Shown here: one piece after another, positions 1-7,320 of the stretch
Layout of the letters: each line of letters opens with the position of its first letter
How positions within the stretch are numbered: the stretch's first letter is position 1
Assembly (NCBI GenBank): GCA_013299115.1
Contig: JAAFKA010000026.1
Coordinates: forward strand, 1 to 64,000
Source: Cytophagales bacterium
GTDB taxonomy: Bacteria > Bacteroidota > Bacteroidia > Cytophagales > Thermoflexibacteraceae
Direction: 5' to 3'
Length of the DNA stretch: 64,000 bases
Made by a program: the position numbers and the translations under genes
The notes under the pieces: generated by a model
What the model was told of the DNA's origin: nothing
The model's database searches: none
What the model saw: the letters and a program-made list of their open reading frames with translations, nothing else

Positions 1-2
1 AT

Positions 3-119
3 TCTGTTGAAAATATTGCAGAAATTCAGAGAAAACTCAATAATAGACCAAGAAAAACATTAGAATTTGACAGTCCAATACAAAATTTAACCAAAAATAA
101 AATTGCATTTCAAAGTTGA
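3..119 (+). pseudogene. IS30-family transposase, C-terminal end (cut by window edge)
   Basis: An open frame runs in from the window edge and stops at TGA 117-119. Its peptide contains IQRKLNNRPRKTL followed by a short basic tail, which matches the conserved C-terminal end of IS30-family DDE transposases. The rest of the element lies outside the window, so I cannot say whether the transposase is intact. The stop lies almost on top of the stop of the convergent four-helix-bundle gene. This suggests that the right end of the insertion element is close to 120-131 and supplies the last residues of that gene. Confidence 0.75.
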
Positions 120-412
120 ATCTGCGGAATAGAATTAAATTCTTGTTCAGTAATATAGTTAGTAGCAAACAATAATTCTAACCAGTAGCAAGTTTCATCA
201 CATTCTTTTTGTGCAATACTCAATTTGTGAATAAAATCGGCTGTACTTTCTGCGTTGGTAGCCTCACGAACATTTGCACCAACAGAAGTACCTGAACGAA
301 GTAATTGTTTGGAAAGTACAAACTCTTTCTCTTTTTCTCTTTGGGTCAGATGTTTATAAAGTTTTACGATGCGAATAGCAAAAGCAAAACTTTTTTCTTT
401 GATAACAGACAT
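110..412 (-). CDS. Four-helix bundle protein (23S rRNA intervening-sequence family), 3' end truncated
   Basis: This 100-residue protein has the family pattern: an early K-x-F-A-F-A-I-R-I-V-K helix, then LLRSGTSVGANVREA, then KLSIAQKECDETCYWLELL. Family members are usually about 115-125 residues and are widespread in Bacteroidota; their function is poorly understood. The last residues (after FNSI) are encoded by sequence that appears to belong to the end of the neighbouring IS30 element, so the natural C-terminus is probably lost. The start at 412 gives the expected N-terminus. The gene stands alone, with a simple-repeat tract upstream. Confidence 0.8.
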   Translation of the reverse strand: MSVIKEKSFAFAIRIVKLYKHLTQREKEKEFVLSKQLLRSGTSVGANVREATNAESTADFIHKLSIAQKECDETCYWLELLFATNYITEQEFNSIPQIQL

Positions 413-657
<245 letters not shown>

Positions 658-3162
658 ATGTTTAACTTTATTCGCAACTTATTCAACCCCTCTAAACCAA
701 ACACAGTAAAAACAGAAAAACTGTTTTGGGATGGAGCTAAGTCTATACAAGTAATGCCCAAAAGGAAAGTAAAACTTTCTGACCAAGCAAGAAAAACTAT
801 CTCAAACTATCAATCGACGAAGTTTAAAGATAGAATGAAAATAGACCAATGGCAAGAGGCTATTACACAGGCAGAGCAACCGCCTTACTATTATCGTTAC
901 CCACTGTACCAAATCTACCAGTGGAGTCTTGACGATGGGCAAATTAGCTCTGGCATACAAACACGAAAAAACAAAGTATTGGCAGAGGCTTTTAGTTTCA
1001 TAGACAGCACTGGGAAGGAAAATAAAGAACTAACCAAGTTGTTTAAGTCTTTGCCATTTTACGACTTTTTGGAAAATGCCTTAGATACCAAATTTTGGGG
1101 ACATACTTTATTGGAAATAGACGCAAACGAACAAGGTTTGCAAGCAGTTTCGTTGATAGACAGAGAATTTGTAGCCCCTTCCAGCGGACTATTCTTAGCA
1201 AATCCCTTGCTATACAGTAGCAGTGGCTTGCCTTATCGTGAGTTTTTAGACGAACTCAACCTAATAGAAATAGGAAAAACAAAAGATTTGGGTTTGCTAC
1301 GCAAAGCCTCTCGGTATGCCATTTGGAAAAATTACAGTTTTTCGGATTGGAGCCGCCACTCCGAAAAATACGGAATGCCAACCATTATTACCCACACAGA
1401 CACCACAGACGAAGTTGAATTAGACGAGTTGGCAAGAGATTTATCAGAATTAGGTAGCAATGGCTGGGCTATTCTCTCCAATGATGACAAAGTTACGCTA
1501 TTGGAACAAAACGCAACAAATGCCCACGAAATTTACAAACAGTTTATAGACAGCAACGATGCCCAAATCTCCAAGATACTAAACGGACAAACCATGACCG
1601 CCGACAACGGCAGTAGCAGGAGTCAGGCAGAGGTACACGAAAGAGTATTGGACAGCTACATTGAGTCTGATATGCGTTGGCTATCTTTTATCATCAACAA
1701 AGATTTGTTGCCCTTCCTACTCTCCAGAGGACTAACCGCAATAGAAGGGCATGAATTTGTTTGGAAACATTTTAACCAAGAGAAGAAAGACCCCACCCAA
1801 CCCTCCCCTTTTGGGAGGGCTAAAAAAACTCCCCTCCCAGAAGGGGAGGGGCTGGGGGTGGGGTTGAGTGGGGCTGTACCTTTTTTCGACTCCGCCCTGC
1901 TTATCAACACCAGTGCAAACATTGCTAAAACAGGTGTAAAATTAGCAGGGCTGTACCAATTATCAGAAAAACCTCCTTTGGAAAACAGTAGGTTTGCTGC
2001 CATTTGGCAACAATTAGCAAAAGACTTGTACGCAAAAGATACGATAGACCCAACCCCTTTGCTCTTACAAACGGCAAAGGAACTGCAAAAAGCTCTATTC
2101 ACAGGAGGTGTAAGCTATGATAGTTTGCCTGACTTAGCAGCTACGATGACCGAAAACATCTTTGTCTTTTCTGGTTTCAAAACCTACCAAGAACTACAAC
2201 AAGCAAGTGCCTTGCTCCGTGATGCACAGGGCAAACTTCGTTCTTTTGCAGACTTCAAAAAAGAAATTGCCAAACTAAACAACACCTACCACGGGGGTTA
2301 TCTCCATGCGGAGTATAACCAAGCAGTAGCCTCTGCACAAATGGCGGTGAAATGGAAAAAGTTTGAAAACGAAAAAGACAACTACGATTTGGTCTATGAT
2401 GCCGTTGGCGACAAACGTACCCGACCAGAACACGCCGCCATAGATGGCGTGGTACAGCCTGTGGACAGTCCTTTTTGGGATACACACTACCCACCCAATG
2501 GCTGGAACTGCCGATGCACGGTCTATCAAGTGGACAAAGGTACAAAAGGTACAACGCTGCCTACAGACCTACCCGCAAACCCTACTTTTTTTCAAAACAA
2601 CGTAGGCAAAACAGGTGTGGTATTTCCAAACGCACACCCTTATTTTCAAAACCTAACAGAAAAACAAAGGAAGGAGGTAAAAGGAAATATAGAAAAGGCA
2701 GTGCAGCTTAGAAGAGAGGCGAAAATTTTGAATATAGAAAAAGAAATGCGTACTTTAACAAAAGAAAGGGGCATCATTTTTGACAAATTTGGTAACATCT
2801 TAGAACAAACAGATGGAACTTTAACAACTGTATTTTTCAAAAATAATGAACTCGTAAAGAATAATTACGTTACACACAATCATACAGAGGACAGCTTTTT
2901 CAGTACCCATGATATTAGATTTGTTGTTGTAACCAATCCTACGGAATTTAGGGCAATCCTAAGTGATAGGATTATAAGTATTACCAGACCTGACAAGGGT
3001 TGGGACCCAGAAGACTTATTAGACGAAGTTGTGTATTTTTTTAGTACAGAAGGTGGTGGCGAAAATATTACAGGTGAACAACTTGACCATTATCTGGAAT
3101 ATGAAATTGGTAACGACATTATCAAAAAATTAGGTTGGACAGTCAAAACAATAAAACTATGA
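658..3162 (+). CDS. Mu-like portal protein (gp29/DUF935) fused to MuF head protein, with JAMM-like C-terminal domain
   Basis: This 834-residue structural protein has an N-terminal part (about 1-370) that resembles the Mu gp29/DUF935 portal family (YQIYQWSLDDGQISSGIQ, then the TMTADNGSSRSQAEVHERV region). Residues about 540-625 are a MuF/SPP1-gp7 head-morphogenesis domain with the signature TRPEHAAIDG...PPNGWNCRC. In Mu these are two genes, so this is a fusion. Between the domains, residues about 377-406 are encoded by a G/C-rich palindromic element kept in frame. The C-terminus (about 690-834) has HNH-x6-S-x2-D, close to the JAMM/RadC metal-binding pattern but one residue shorter. It may be a MuF-linked toxin or protease domain. 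The stop overlaps the next start (ATGA). The gene is opposite in strand to all other prophage structural genes. Confidence 0.85.
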   Translation: MFNFIRNLFNPSKPNTVKTEKLFWDGAKSIQVMPKRKVKLSDQARKTISNYQSTKFKDRMKIDQWQEAITQAEQPPYYYRYPLYQIYQWSLDDGQISSGIQTRKNKVLAEAFSFIDSTGKENKELTKLFKSLPFYDFLENALDTKFWGHTLLEIDANEQGLQAVSLIDREFVAPSSGLFLANPLLYSSSGLPYREFLDELNLIEIGKTKDLGLLRKASRYAIWKNYSFSDWSRHSEKYGMPTIITHTDTTDEVELDELARDLSELGSNGWAILSNDDKVTLLEQNATNAHEIYKQFIDSNDAQISKILNGQTMTADNGSSRSQAEVHERVLDSYIESDMRWLSFIINKDLLPFLLSRGLTAIEGHEFVWKHFNQEKKDPTQPSPFGRAKKTPLPEGEGLGVGLSGAVPFFDSALLINTSANIAKTGVKLAGLYQLSEKPPLENSRFAAIWQQLAKDLYAKDTIDPTPLLLQTAKELQKALFTGGVSYDSLPDLAATMTENIFVFSGFKTYQELQQASALLRDAQGKLRSFADFKKEIAKLNNTYHGGYLHAEYNQAVASAQMAVKWKKFENEKDNYDLVYDAVGDKRTRPEHAAIDGVVQPVDSPFWDTHYPPNGWNCRCTVYQVDKGTKGTTLPTDLPANPTFFQNNVGKTGVVFPNAHPYFQNLTEKQRKEVKGNIEKAVQLRREAKILNIEKEMRTLTKERGIIFDKFGNILEQTDGTLTTVFFKNNELVKNNYVTHNHTEDSFFSTHDIRFVVVTNPTEFRAILSDRIISITRPDKGWDPEDLLDEVVYFFSTEGGGENITGEQLDHYLEYEIGNDIIKKLGWTVKTIKL
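1789..1876. repeat. Palindromic G/C-rich element inserted in frame in the portal gene
   Basis: CCCTCCCCTTTTGGGAGGG and a second arm of the form CTCCCxxxxxGGGAGGGG form a hairpin inside the portal gene. The encoded segment is proline/glycine rich (PTQPSPFGRAKK...) and sits between the portal and MuF domains. The same kind of element occurs between genes at 7,931-7,955, 8,398-8,423, 9,413-9,433 and 16,968-16,990, and inside the transposase gene at 15,592-15,680. Confidence 0.8.
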
Positions 3163-3341
3163 CCACAATAGAAAGAAAAATCATCGGACTTGCACATTTG
3201 GAGGCTATGAAATACCTTGATGAAAGAATGAAAAATGGTATAGGTAGACCAAATGCAGAAATGAAGGCAGAGGCAAAAAAAATATATGATGCTGAACTCG
3301 CCAAACTCAAAAAGCAATACAATATTGCAGACGAGGAATAA
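3159..3341 (+). CDS. Small coupled protein downstream of portal-MuF
   Basis: This 60-residue, charged, mostly helical protein is of unknown function. Its ATG (3159-3161) overlaps the portal stop in an ATGA arrangement, so the two are probably translationally coupled. An earlier in-frame start at 3135 would overlap the portal gene more deeply and is less likely. Small genes directly after MuF proteins that carry variable C-terminal domains can be immunity partners of MuF toxins. That is only a positional argument here, and no family is recognised. A very long hairpin follows 15 bp after the stop. Confidence 0.6.
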   Translation: MTTIERKIIGLAHLEAMKYLDERMKNGIGRPNAEMKAEAKKIYDAELAKLKKQYNIADEE

Positions 3342-3355
3342 AAAAAAACTTTTCA

Positions 3356-3466
3356 TACGTTGGCAAGGGCTTAGGCAGCCCCGTCAAGACCTTGACAATC
3401 GTATGAAATATTTTTTTTTACGATTGTCAAGGTCTTGACGGGGCTGCCTAAGCCATTGCCAACGTA
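3356..3466. terminator. Very long inverted repeat / terminator-like hairpin
   Basis: The left arm 3356-3402 and right arm 3420-3466 are 47 nt each and complementary with a single mismatch. They are separated by a 17-nt AT-rich loop, and the right arm is followed by a run of A. The hairpin sits between the portal operon and the convergent antirepressor operon, so it may end transcription from both sides. The arms are far longer than a normal intrinsic terminator and contain CTTAGGCAGCCCCGTCAAG. Confidence 0.85.
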
Positions 3467-3472
3467 AAAAAA

Positions 3473-3504
3473 ACCTACCAAGTCTTTAAGACTTGGTAGG
3501 TTTT
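3473..3504. repeat. Small palindrome, CTACCAAG...CTTGGTAG family
   Basis: ACCTACCAAGTCTTTAAGAC folds back onto the following CTTGGTAGGTTT. Related copies are at 9,371-9,404 and 49,264-49,293. Each lies just after a gene and ends in a T-rich stretch, so these may act as terminators as well as being a dispersed repeat family. Confidence 0.75.
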
Positions 3505-3533
3505 AACTTATTTAACACCCATTAAACTAACCT

Positions 3534-3758
3534 TTAACACTTTTGCAACTTCTCCATTTCTCTAAACAATACCTTCAATTCTTGTAAAACCGAATGAATT
3601 TTTGGTATCATACCATACACCTCCTCGCAGTGTACCACCAACAAAGCCTGTGCCTCATCTATATTCTCTACCACTTTATTTAGTGAGTTACAGTCCATAA
3701 ACTCCTCAAACAAAGTCATTTGCTTAGAAGTCATCATTACATTTTCCCTTGTTAGCAT
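3534..3758 (-). CDS. Small prophage protein next to the antirepressor
   Basis: This 74-residue helical protein is of unknown function. Its start (3758) overlaps the end of the antirepressor gene by 7 nt, so the two form an operon. A second start is possible at the MM a few codons downstream. The sequence has no recognisable motif beyond amphipathic helices in the C-terminal half (LQELKVLFREMEKLQ). Confidence 0.6.
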   Translation of the reverse strand: MLTRENVMMTSKQMTLFEEFMDCNSLNKVVENIDEAQALLVVHCEEVYGMIPKIHSVLQELKVLFREMEKLQKC

Positions 3759-4375
3759 ATCTCGCCTCCTTTTTTGCTTGTAGCATAGGCTTTAGCCTGT
3801 GCATTTGGACTTAATAATGCCACTGGATTTTGCGTACAATAATTTTCGTGTTGCGTATTGGCGTGATAATTTTTGCTCTCCTTCCCACAAAACTTACAGC
3901 TATGCGGCAACTTGTGCAAAATACCCAACTCATATTTTAGCTCCAATTTCTTAACCTCCAAAACCCCCAACTCCTTCCCTATCTCCAAACCCCGCCTCAC
4001 ATGAGGCATTTCTGTAGCATAGACTTTAGTCTGTGCAATCTGTGCTGTCGCCAAACTCTTCTCGCAAGCTATAAAATACTGCCTCGCCTCTTTGCCTTTG
4101 TCGTTTCTCTGCAACATAGCTATTTGCTTTGCACAATCCAAAGTTAAAGCATAGTCTATCAATGTACTTTTACCACCTTTTCGGTTGTCGTCATTTTTGA
4201 CGATAACTTCCGTAAAATCCTGATTTTCAACAAATCCGTATTCAAACATTCTTGAACACCATTTTGGAAATTCACTTTGCACATCTAAGAATTTGTGCAA
4301 TTCCCTTGCTGAAACTACTTGACTACTGCCTTTCGTTTCAATTTTAATCAATTCTTTCATTTCGTTTTTAGGCAT
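3752..4375 (-). CDS. AntA/AntB-type antirepressor with C-terminal zinc-binding segment
   Basis: This 207-residue protein has an N-terminal AntA/AntB domain (about 15-110): SARELHKFLDVQSEFPKWC, then the GGKSTLIDYALTLDCAKQIAM core and the ARQYFIACEKSL helix. This family blocks or replaces phage repressors. The C-terminal part has CKFCGKES...H...C, a plausible zinc-binding site that many homologues lack. Two stretches, AQTKVYAT and AQAKAYAT, are the in-frame translation of two copies of the dispersed TAGCATAGRCTTTAGYCTG palindrome, at 4013-4042 and 3775-3805. The gene heads a two-gene operon and is divergent from the first duplicated module. Confidence 0.85.
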   Translation of the reverse strand: MPKNEMKELIKIETKGSSQVVSARELHKFLDVQSEFPKWCSRMFEYGFVENQDFTEVIVKNDDNRKGGKSTLIDYALTLDCAKQIAMLQRNDKGKEARQYFIACEKSLATAQIAQTKVYATEMPHVRRGLEIGKELGVLEVKKLELKYELGILHKLPHSCKFCGKESKNYHANTQHENYCTQNPVALLSPNAQAKAYATSKKGGEIC

Positions 4376-4398
4376 TTTAATTTTTGGGCAACAAAAAA

Positions 4399-4573
4399 CG
4401 GTGTTGCTATGCCGTGTGCCTAAAGTACGAAAAGTAACTTAAAGGTTTTAACCTTTACACGACATAACAACACCGCCTGTATCTATAACAAACTATCCGA
4501 CAACAAAAAAAGTTGTCTGATAGACTATGGTGGCATTGCAATATACTATTTTTTACTTTTATACTTTAGGCAC
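4399..4573. promoter_or_regulatory. Nested inverted repeats upstream of the antirepressor
   Basis: The 367-bp gap between the antirepressor and the divergent gene at 4743 has no ORF but several dyads. CGGTGTTGCTATGCCGTGT (4399-4417) pairs with 4457-4475 with two mismatches. GTGCCTAAAGTA (4416-4427) pairs with TACTTTAGGCAC (4562-4573). A third dyad of the TATCNGACAAC / GTTGTCNGATA type lies at about 4493-4523. Alternative foldings exclude one another, so this could be a leader controlling antirepressor expression or a set of operators. Confidence 0.55.
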
Positions 4574-4610
4574 TACAAAGTAGGGGTTTTATTTTTAGAA
4601 AAGCAAAAAA

Positions 4611-4643
4611 GATGTCATCTTTTTTTTTAAGATGACATCTTTA
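4611..4643. repeat. AAGATGACATCTTT hairpin (family copy 1)
   Basis: An AAGATGTCATC arm pairs with GATGACATCTTT around a T/A loop. Further copies are at about 5,397-5,433, 6,322-6,357 and 47,447-47,482. The last copy lies in the separate 47-kb element, so the hairpin family is shared between the prophage and that element. Confidence 0.8.
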
Positions 4644-4742
4644 TGCGTACATTTGTGCTGTTAAACCTACAAACCTACGACTATTTAGCTTAATGAATGA
4701 TTTATAAAGTGCAAATATTCACAATATAAATCATAAAAGCAA

Positions 4743-5066
4743 ATGGAAACATTTCTCAATCAATGCCAAGCAATATTAGAAGCACAGGGCTTTAGCTGCC
4801 GTCAAAGTGAACACACCCGCAGTATTTTAGTAGCCGAAATCACAAACGACAAAGAAGACCAATTACAGGTGATTGTAGATTACTATAATTTGCCCGACAA
4901 GCCCACAGTTTTACAAGTGGAAATGAGGCAACGATTTTTTCACAAACCTATCTTTAACTTGTCCATCAGCCAGCCATCCGAAATCATGCAGCTTTTGGCA
5001 AAAGACTTTTATGTTAGGCTGGCGTTTCCAGCTTGTCTAACAAGTCCCGAATCAAAAAGAACATAG
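4743..5066 (+). CDS. Duplicated-module protein A, copy 1
   Basis: This 107-residue protein is of unknown function. The first 17 residues, METFLNQCQAILEAQGF, are identical to those of the gene at 5683, and the C-terminal FYVRLAFP is also shared; the middle has diverged strongly. The shared upstream block (CCTACGACT...ACAAATG or GCAAATG) supports the start at 4743. The last 53 bp overlap the convergent gene at 5014-5352. No signal peptide or transmembrane segment is visible. It is predicted to be a cytoplasmic alpha/beta protein. Confidence 0.7.
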   Translation: METFLNQCQAILEAQGFSCRQSEHTRSILVAEITNDKEDQLQVIVDYYNLPDKPTVLQVEMRQRFFHKPIFNLSISQPSEIMQLLAKDFYVRLAFPACLTSPESKRT

Positions 5067-5352
5067 GATTTCGCACCTCATTCAGTGCCATGCGGGGGTT
5101 TTGGTGTTTGGCAATATCAAAGCCAGCATCATGTTGTTTGCCTAAGGCTATCACCGTTTGGCATTGGCTCTCCACAGAGGCAAGAAAAGTAGAAGTAAAA
5201 AATGAGGTTTCAACCAAAGCAAGGGCATTTTGCAAGGCTACTACGTCTTGTTCTATCTTAAAACCAGACAAGGCATCCAGCCCCACAGGACTACCTTTAT
5301 AATACTCGTATTGGCGTTGCAACAAAGCAACCAAGTTTTTTTTGGAACTCAT
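5014..5352 (-). CDS. Duplicated-module protein B, copy 1
   Basis: This 112-residue, largely helical protein is of unknown function. It shares the N-terminus MSSKKN and the C-terminus LETPA with the gene at 5939-6277, while the rest has diverged. Its 3' end overlaps protein A copy 1 on the opposite strand. The 165 bp upstream of this gene (about 5353-5516) are almost identical to those upstream of copy 2, which supports a common promoter and start. Confidence 0.7.
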   Translation of the reverse strand: MSSKKNLVALLQRQYEYYKGSPVGLDALSGFKIEQDVVALQNALALVETSFFTSTFLASVESQCQTVIALGKQHDAGFDIAKHQNPRMALNEVRNPMFFLIRDLLDKLETPA

Positions 5353-5600
5353 AACAGTAGTTTTTTAGCTTAAAAATTTTGACCCTGCAAGGTAAAAAAA
5401 GATGACATCTTTATAAAAGATGTCATCTTTTTTTGTGTAACCTCGGCAGTGGCTTTTTTGCCCTGCCGATGGTTTGCGGTCAAAAAAAAAACGGACTAAA
5501 GTCCGTTCTACAAAAAAAACCTTATAAGGTCTTTGAGACCTTATAAGGTTTGCGAAAAAAACCTTATAAGGTCTTTGAGACCTTATAAGGTTTGCGTACA
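5353..5600. repeat. Near-identical promoter/repeat block of module copy 1 plus palindromes
   Basis: Positions 5353-5516 match 6278-6437 nearly base for base: AGTAGTTTTTTAGCTTAAAA, then a GATGACATC hairpin, then CCTCGGCAGTGGC...GCCCTGCCGATGG, then CGGACTAAAGTCCG. Positions 5517-5550 and 5559-5595 are two copies of an AACCTTATAAGGTCTTTGAG palindrome, also found at 48,709-48,744. The block is both the upstream region of protein B and the spacer between the two modules. Confidence 0.8.
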
Positions 5601-5682
5601 TTTGCTTTGTGAATTACCAAACCTACGACTCCTGATTTGTTTACACTGGTACAAATCTATACACTTTAAACCAGAAAAACAA

Positions 5683-5997
5683 ATGGAAACATTTCTCAAT
5701 CAATGCCAAGCAATCTTAGAAGCACAGGGCTTTAAAGTTTTTGCTCACAAAGAGATGCTCACCGCAAAACTTGAAAACAACACAGCAGACGAGCTAAACA
5801 TACACATCAGTGCCAAAAGCACCAAACACCCTTACATTCATATAGAAATTCACAAAGAATTTTATAAATGCTTTCTTTTAGAACTACTTTTTGAAAAGCC
5901 TACCGAAATTATGCCACTTTTGGCAAGATGCTTTTATGTCAGGCTGGCGTTTCCAGACTTAGTAGCCAATCTCGAAGAACCGCAAACACTTCCTTAA
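5683..5997 (+). CDS. Duplicated-module protein A, copy 2
   Basis: This 104-residue paralogue of the protein at 4743 has the same METFLNQCQAILEAQGF start and FYVRLAFP near the end, with little identity between. The open frame extends upstream to 5533, but that part reads through palindromic repeats, so the ATG at 5683 is the start. The last 59 bp overlap the convergent gene at 5939-6277. Function unknown. Confidence 0.7.
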   Translation: METFLNQCQAILEAQGFKVFAHKEMLTAKLENNTADELNIHISAKSTKHPYIHIEIHKEFYKCFLLELLFEKPTEIMPLLARCFYVRLAFPDLVANLEEPQTLP

Positions 5998-6277
5998 TCA
6001 GTTGTGCCACAGCCATAGTAGGATTTTTGCCTTTCAGTTTGTTATAGCCTTGCTCATACTTATCACAGTGTAGATGCAGCGAGGCTATGTCTTTGTAAAA
6101 GTTGCTTACAAAATCAGGAGGCAAAGCCTCCAAAGGCACTTTTTCCAAAGCAGCTTGCAAAGCAGCTAATTGATTGCGAACTTTAACAGCCGCCGACTCG
6201 TCGCCATCTGTTTGCTGGTGGTCGCAAATTTTGGAATAGCTTTGCAAAGAAGCAATAAAATTTTTTTTGGAACTCAT
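5939..6277 (-). CDS. Duplicated-module protein B, copy 2
   Basis: This 112-residue paralogue of the protein at 5014-5352 has exactly the same length, begins MSSKKN and ends LETPA, and the interior has diverged. The 3' overlap with protein A is conserved in position and sequence (TCAGGCTGGCGTTTCC). Because this stretch is read on both strands, it is constrained twice, which may explain why both C-termini are the conserved parts. Confidence 0.7.
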   Translation of the reverse strand: MSSKKNFIASLQSYSKICDHQQTDGDESAAVKVRNQLAALQAALEKVPLEALPPDFVSNFYKDIASLHLHCDKYEQGYNKLKGKNPTMAVAQLIKEVFAVLRDWLLSLETPA

Positions 6278-6440
6278 AACAGTAGTTTTTTAGCTTAAAA
6301 ATTTTGACCCTGCAAGGTAAAAAAAGATGACATCTTTTAAAAAGATGTCATCTTTTTTTGTGTAACCTCGGCAGTGGCTTTTTTGCCCTGCCGATGGTTT
6401 GCGGTCAAAAAAAAACGGACTAAAGTCCGTTCTACAAAAA
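6278..6440. repeat. Near-identical promoter/repeat block of module copy 2
   Basis: This is the second copy of the 5353-5516 block, with the GATGACATC hairpin, the CTCGGCAGTGG element and the CGGACTAAAGTCCG palindrome. The near-identity of non-coding DNA beside strongly diverged coding DNA is unusual and points either to recent conversion of this block or to selection on it. Confidence 0.8.
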
Positions 6441-6442
6441 AA

Positions 6443-6643
6443 TCAATCTGCTTGTTTCAAAACCTTTCTCACCGTCCCCACGGTAAGTGCAAACTTTGCT
6501 GCCAGTGCCAGCAACACATCATCAAAACGCAATCTTTTGACCTGATACAATTCCCTAAATTGTTCTATTATCAGCTTGTTCCTTCTTTGGGTATTTGCCC
6601 TGCGAGTCGTGGCAGCTTTTGTGGCAAGGGGTGCAGTAGTCAT
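6443..6643 (-). CDS. Small HTH-like prophage protein
   Basis: This 66-residue basic protein has a C-terminal segment, LRFDDVLLALAAKFALTVGT, followed by VRKVL that could form a helix-turn-helix of the kind found in short phage regulators. The N-terminus is rich in Ala, Thr and Arg. It is separated from the tail-region genes by a simple-repeat tract and from module copy 2 by palindromes. Role unknown. Confidence 0.55.
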   Translation of the reverse strand: MTTAPLATKAATTRRANTQRRNKLIIEQFRELYQVKRLRFDDVLLALAAKFALTVGTVRKVLKQAD

Positions 6644-6737
6644 AATTTTAATGAAGGATTAATAAATTTTAAAATACAAAATTAAAAAATAATTTTGAAT
6701 TACAAAAATTCAAAATTCAAAATTCAAAATTCATAAT
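6644..6737. repeat. AAAATTCA simple-repeat tract
   Basis: A short tract of AATTCAAAATTCA and AATTCATAATTCA units lies between two prophage genes, with no coding potential. Confidence 0.7.
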
Positions 6738-7226
6738 TCATAATTCAACACTAAATCCCACCTTCTTTTTCAAAAATTGCTGCTCATTGCTATAATCAAA
6801 AGCTATTGCCGAGAAGCTTTGCTCCGTGATGAGCAAATTAGACAAGTCATGTTCAGGTTTTATGGCAGTTCTGCTAATGGTATTGATTAGCTGCACATCG
6901 CCATCTTTGTAGTTATAGCCTTCCAAATTTTCATAGACCAGTTGCACCAGTTCCAGATGCTCCAGCACAGCCTGTTCAGTTTCCTCGTAACTTTCAGAAA
7001 CCAAACGGATTTTGAAACTAAACTTTCTTTCTACCATTTGCACCTTTCTGGTCAGGCTTTGCAGGTTTATGGTGTCAAATAGAATGTAGGCGGCAGGCAC
7101 AGCATAAATACTTTGCTCATTGTCCCCACTATACACATCTTGTTGGGTGTACCATGTAACTTCTTTGAGTTCCGTAATTTCTGCTAATCTATCTCTTAGC
7201 ACAGTGTAAATGTTTCTTAGTATCAT
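6738..7226 (-). CDS. Phage head-tail/tail completion-like protein
   Basis: This 162-residue protein begins with a helix typical of short phage neck or tail-completion proteins (MILRNIYTVLRDRLAEI) followed by beta-rich segments. Length and position next to a gpG-like gene fit the Mu gp37 or tail-terminator type, but no diagnostic motif is visible, so the call rests on context. A simple-repeat tract separates it from the gpG-like gene upstream. Confidence 0.5.
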   Translation of the reverse strand: MILRNIYTVLRDRLAEITELKEVTWYTQQDVYSGDNEQSIYAVPAAYILFDTINLQSLTRKVQMVERKFSFKIRLVSESYEETEQAVLEHLELVQLVYENLEGYNYKDGDVQLINTISRTAIKPEHDLSNLLITEQSFSAIAFDYSNEQQFLKKKVGFSVEL

Positions 7227-7320
7227 TTTGGTTGAATTATGAATTTTGAATTATGAATTATTAGTTTTGATTTATGTACGCAATGGTTGTCAATCATAAT
7301 TCATAACTAATAATTCATAA
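7227..7320. repeat. GAATTATGAATT simple-repeat tract
   Basis: Short AATTATGAATT / AATTCATAATT units in opposite orientations can form a weak hairpin between two structural genes. The tract has no coding potential. Confidence 0.7.

Noticed and set aside
1656-2102. 148-residue minus-strand ORF in the portal gene
   Set aside because: Shadow of the portal reading frame; its TPSPSPSGRG stretch is the palindromic element read from the other side.
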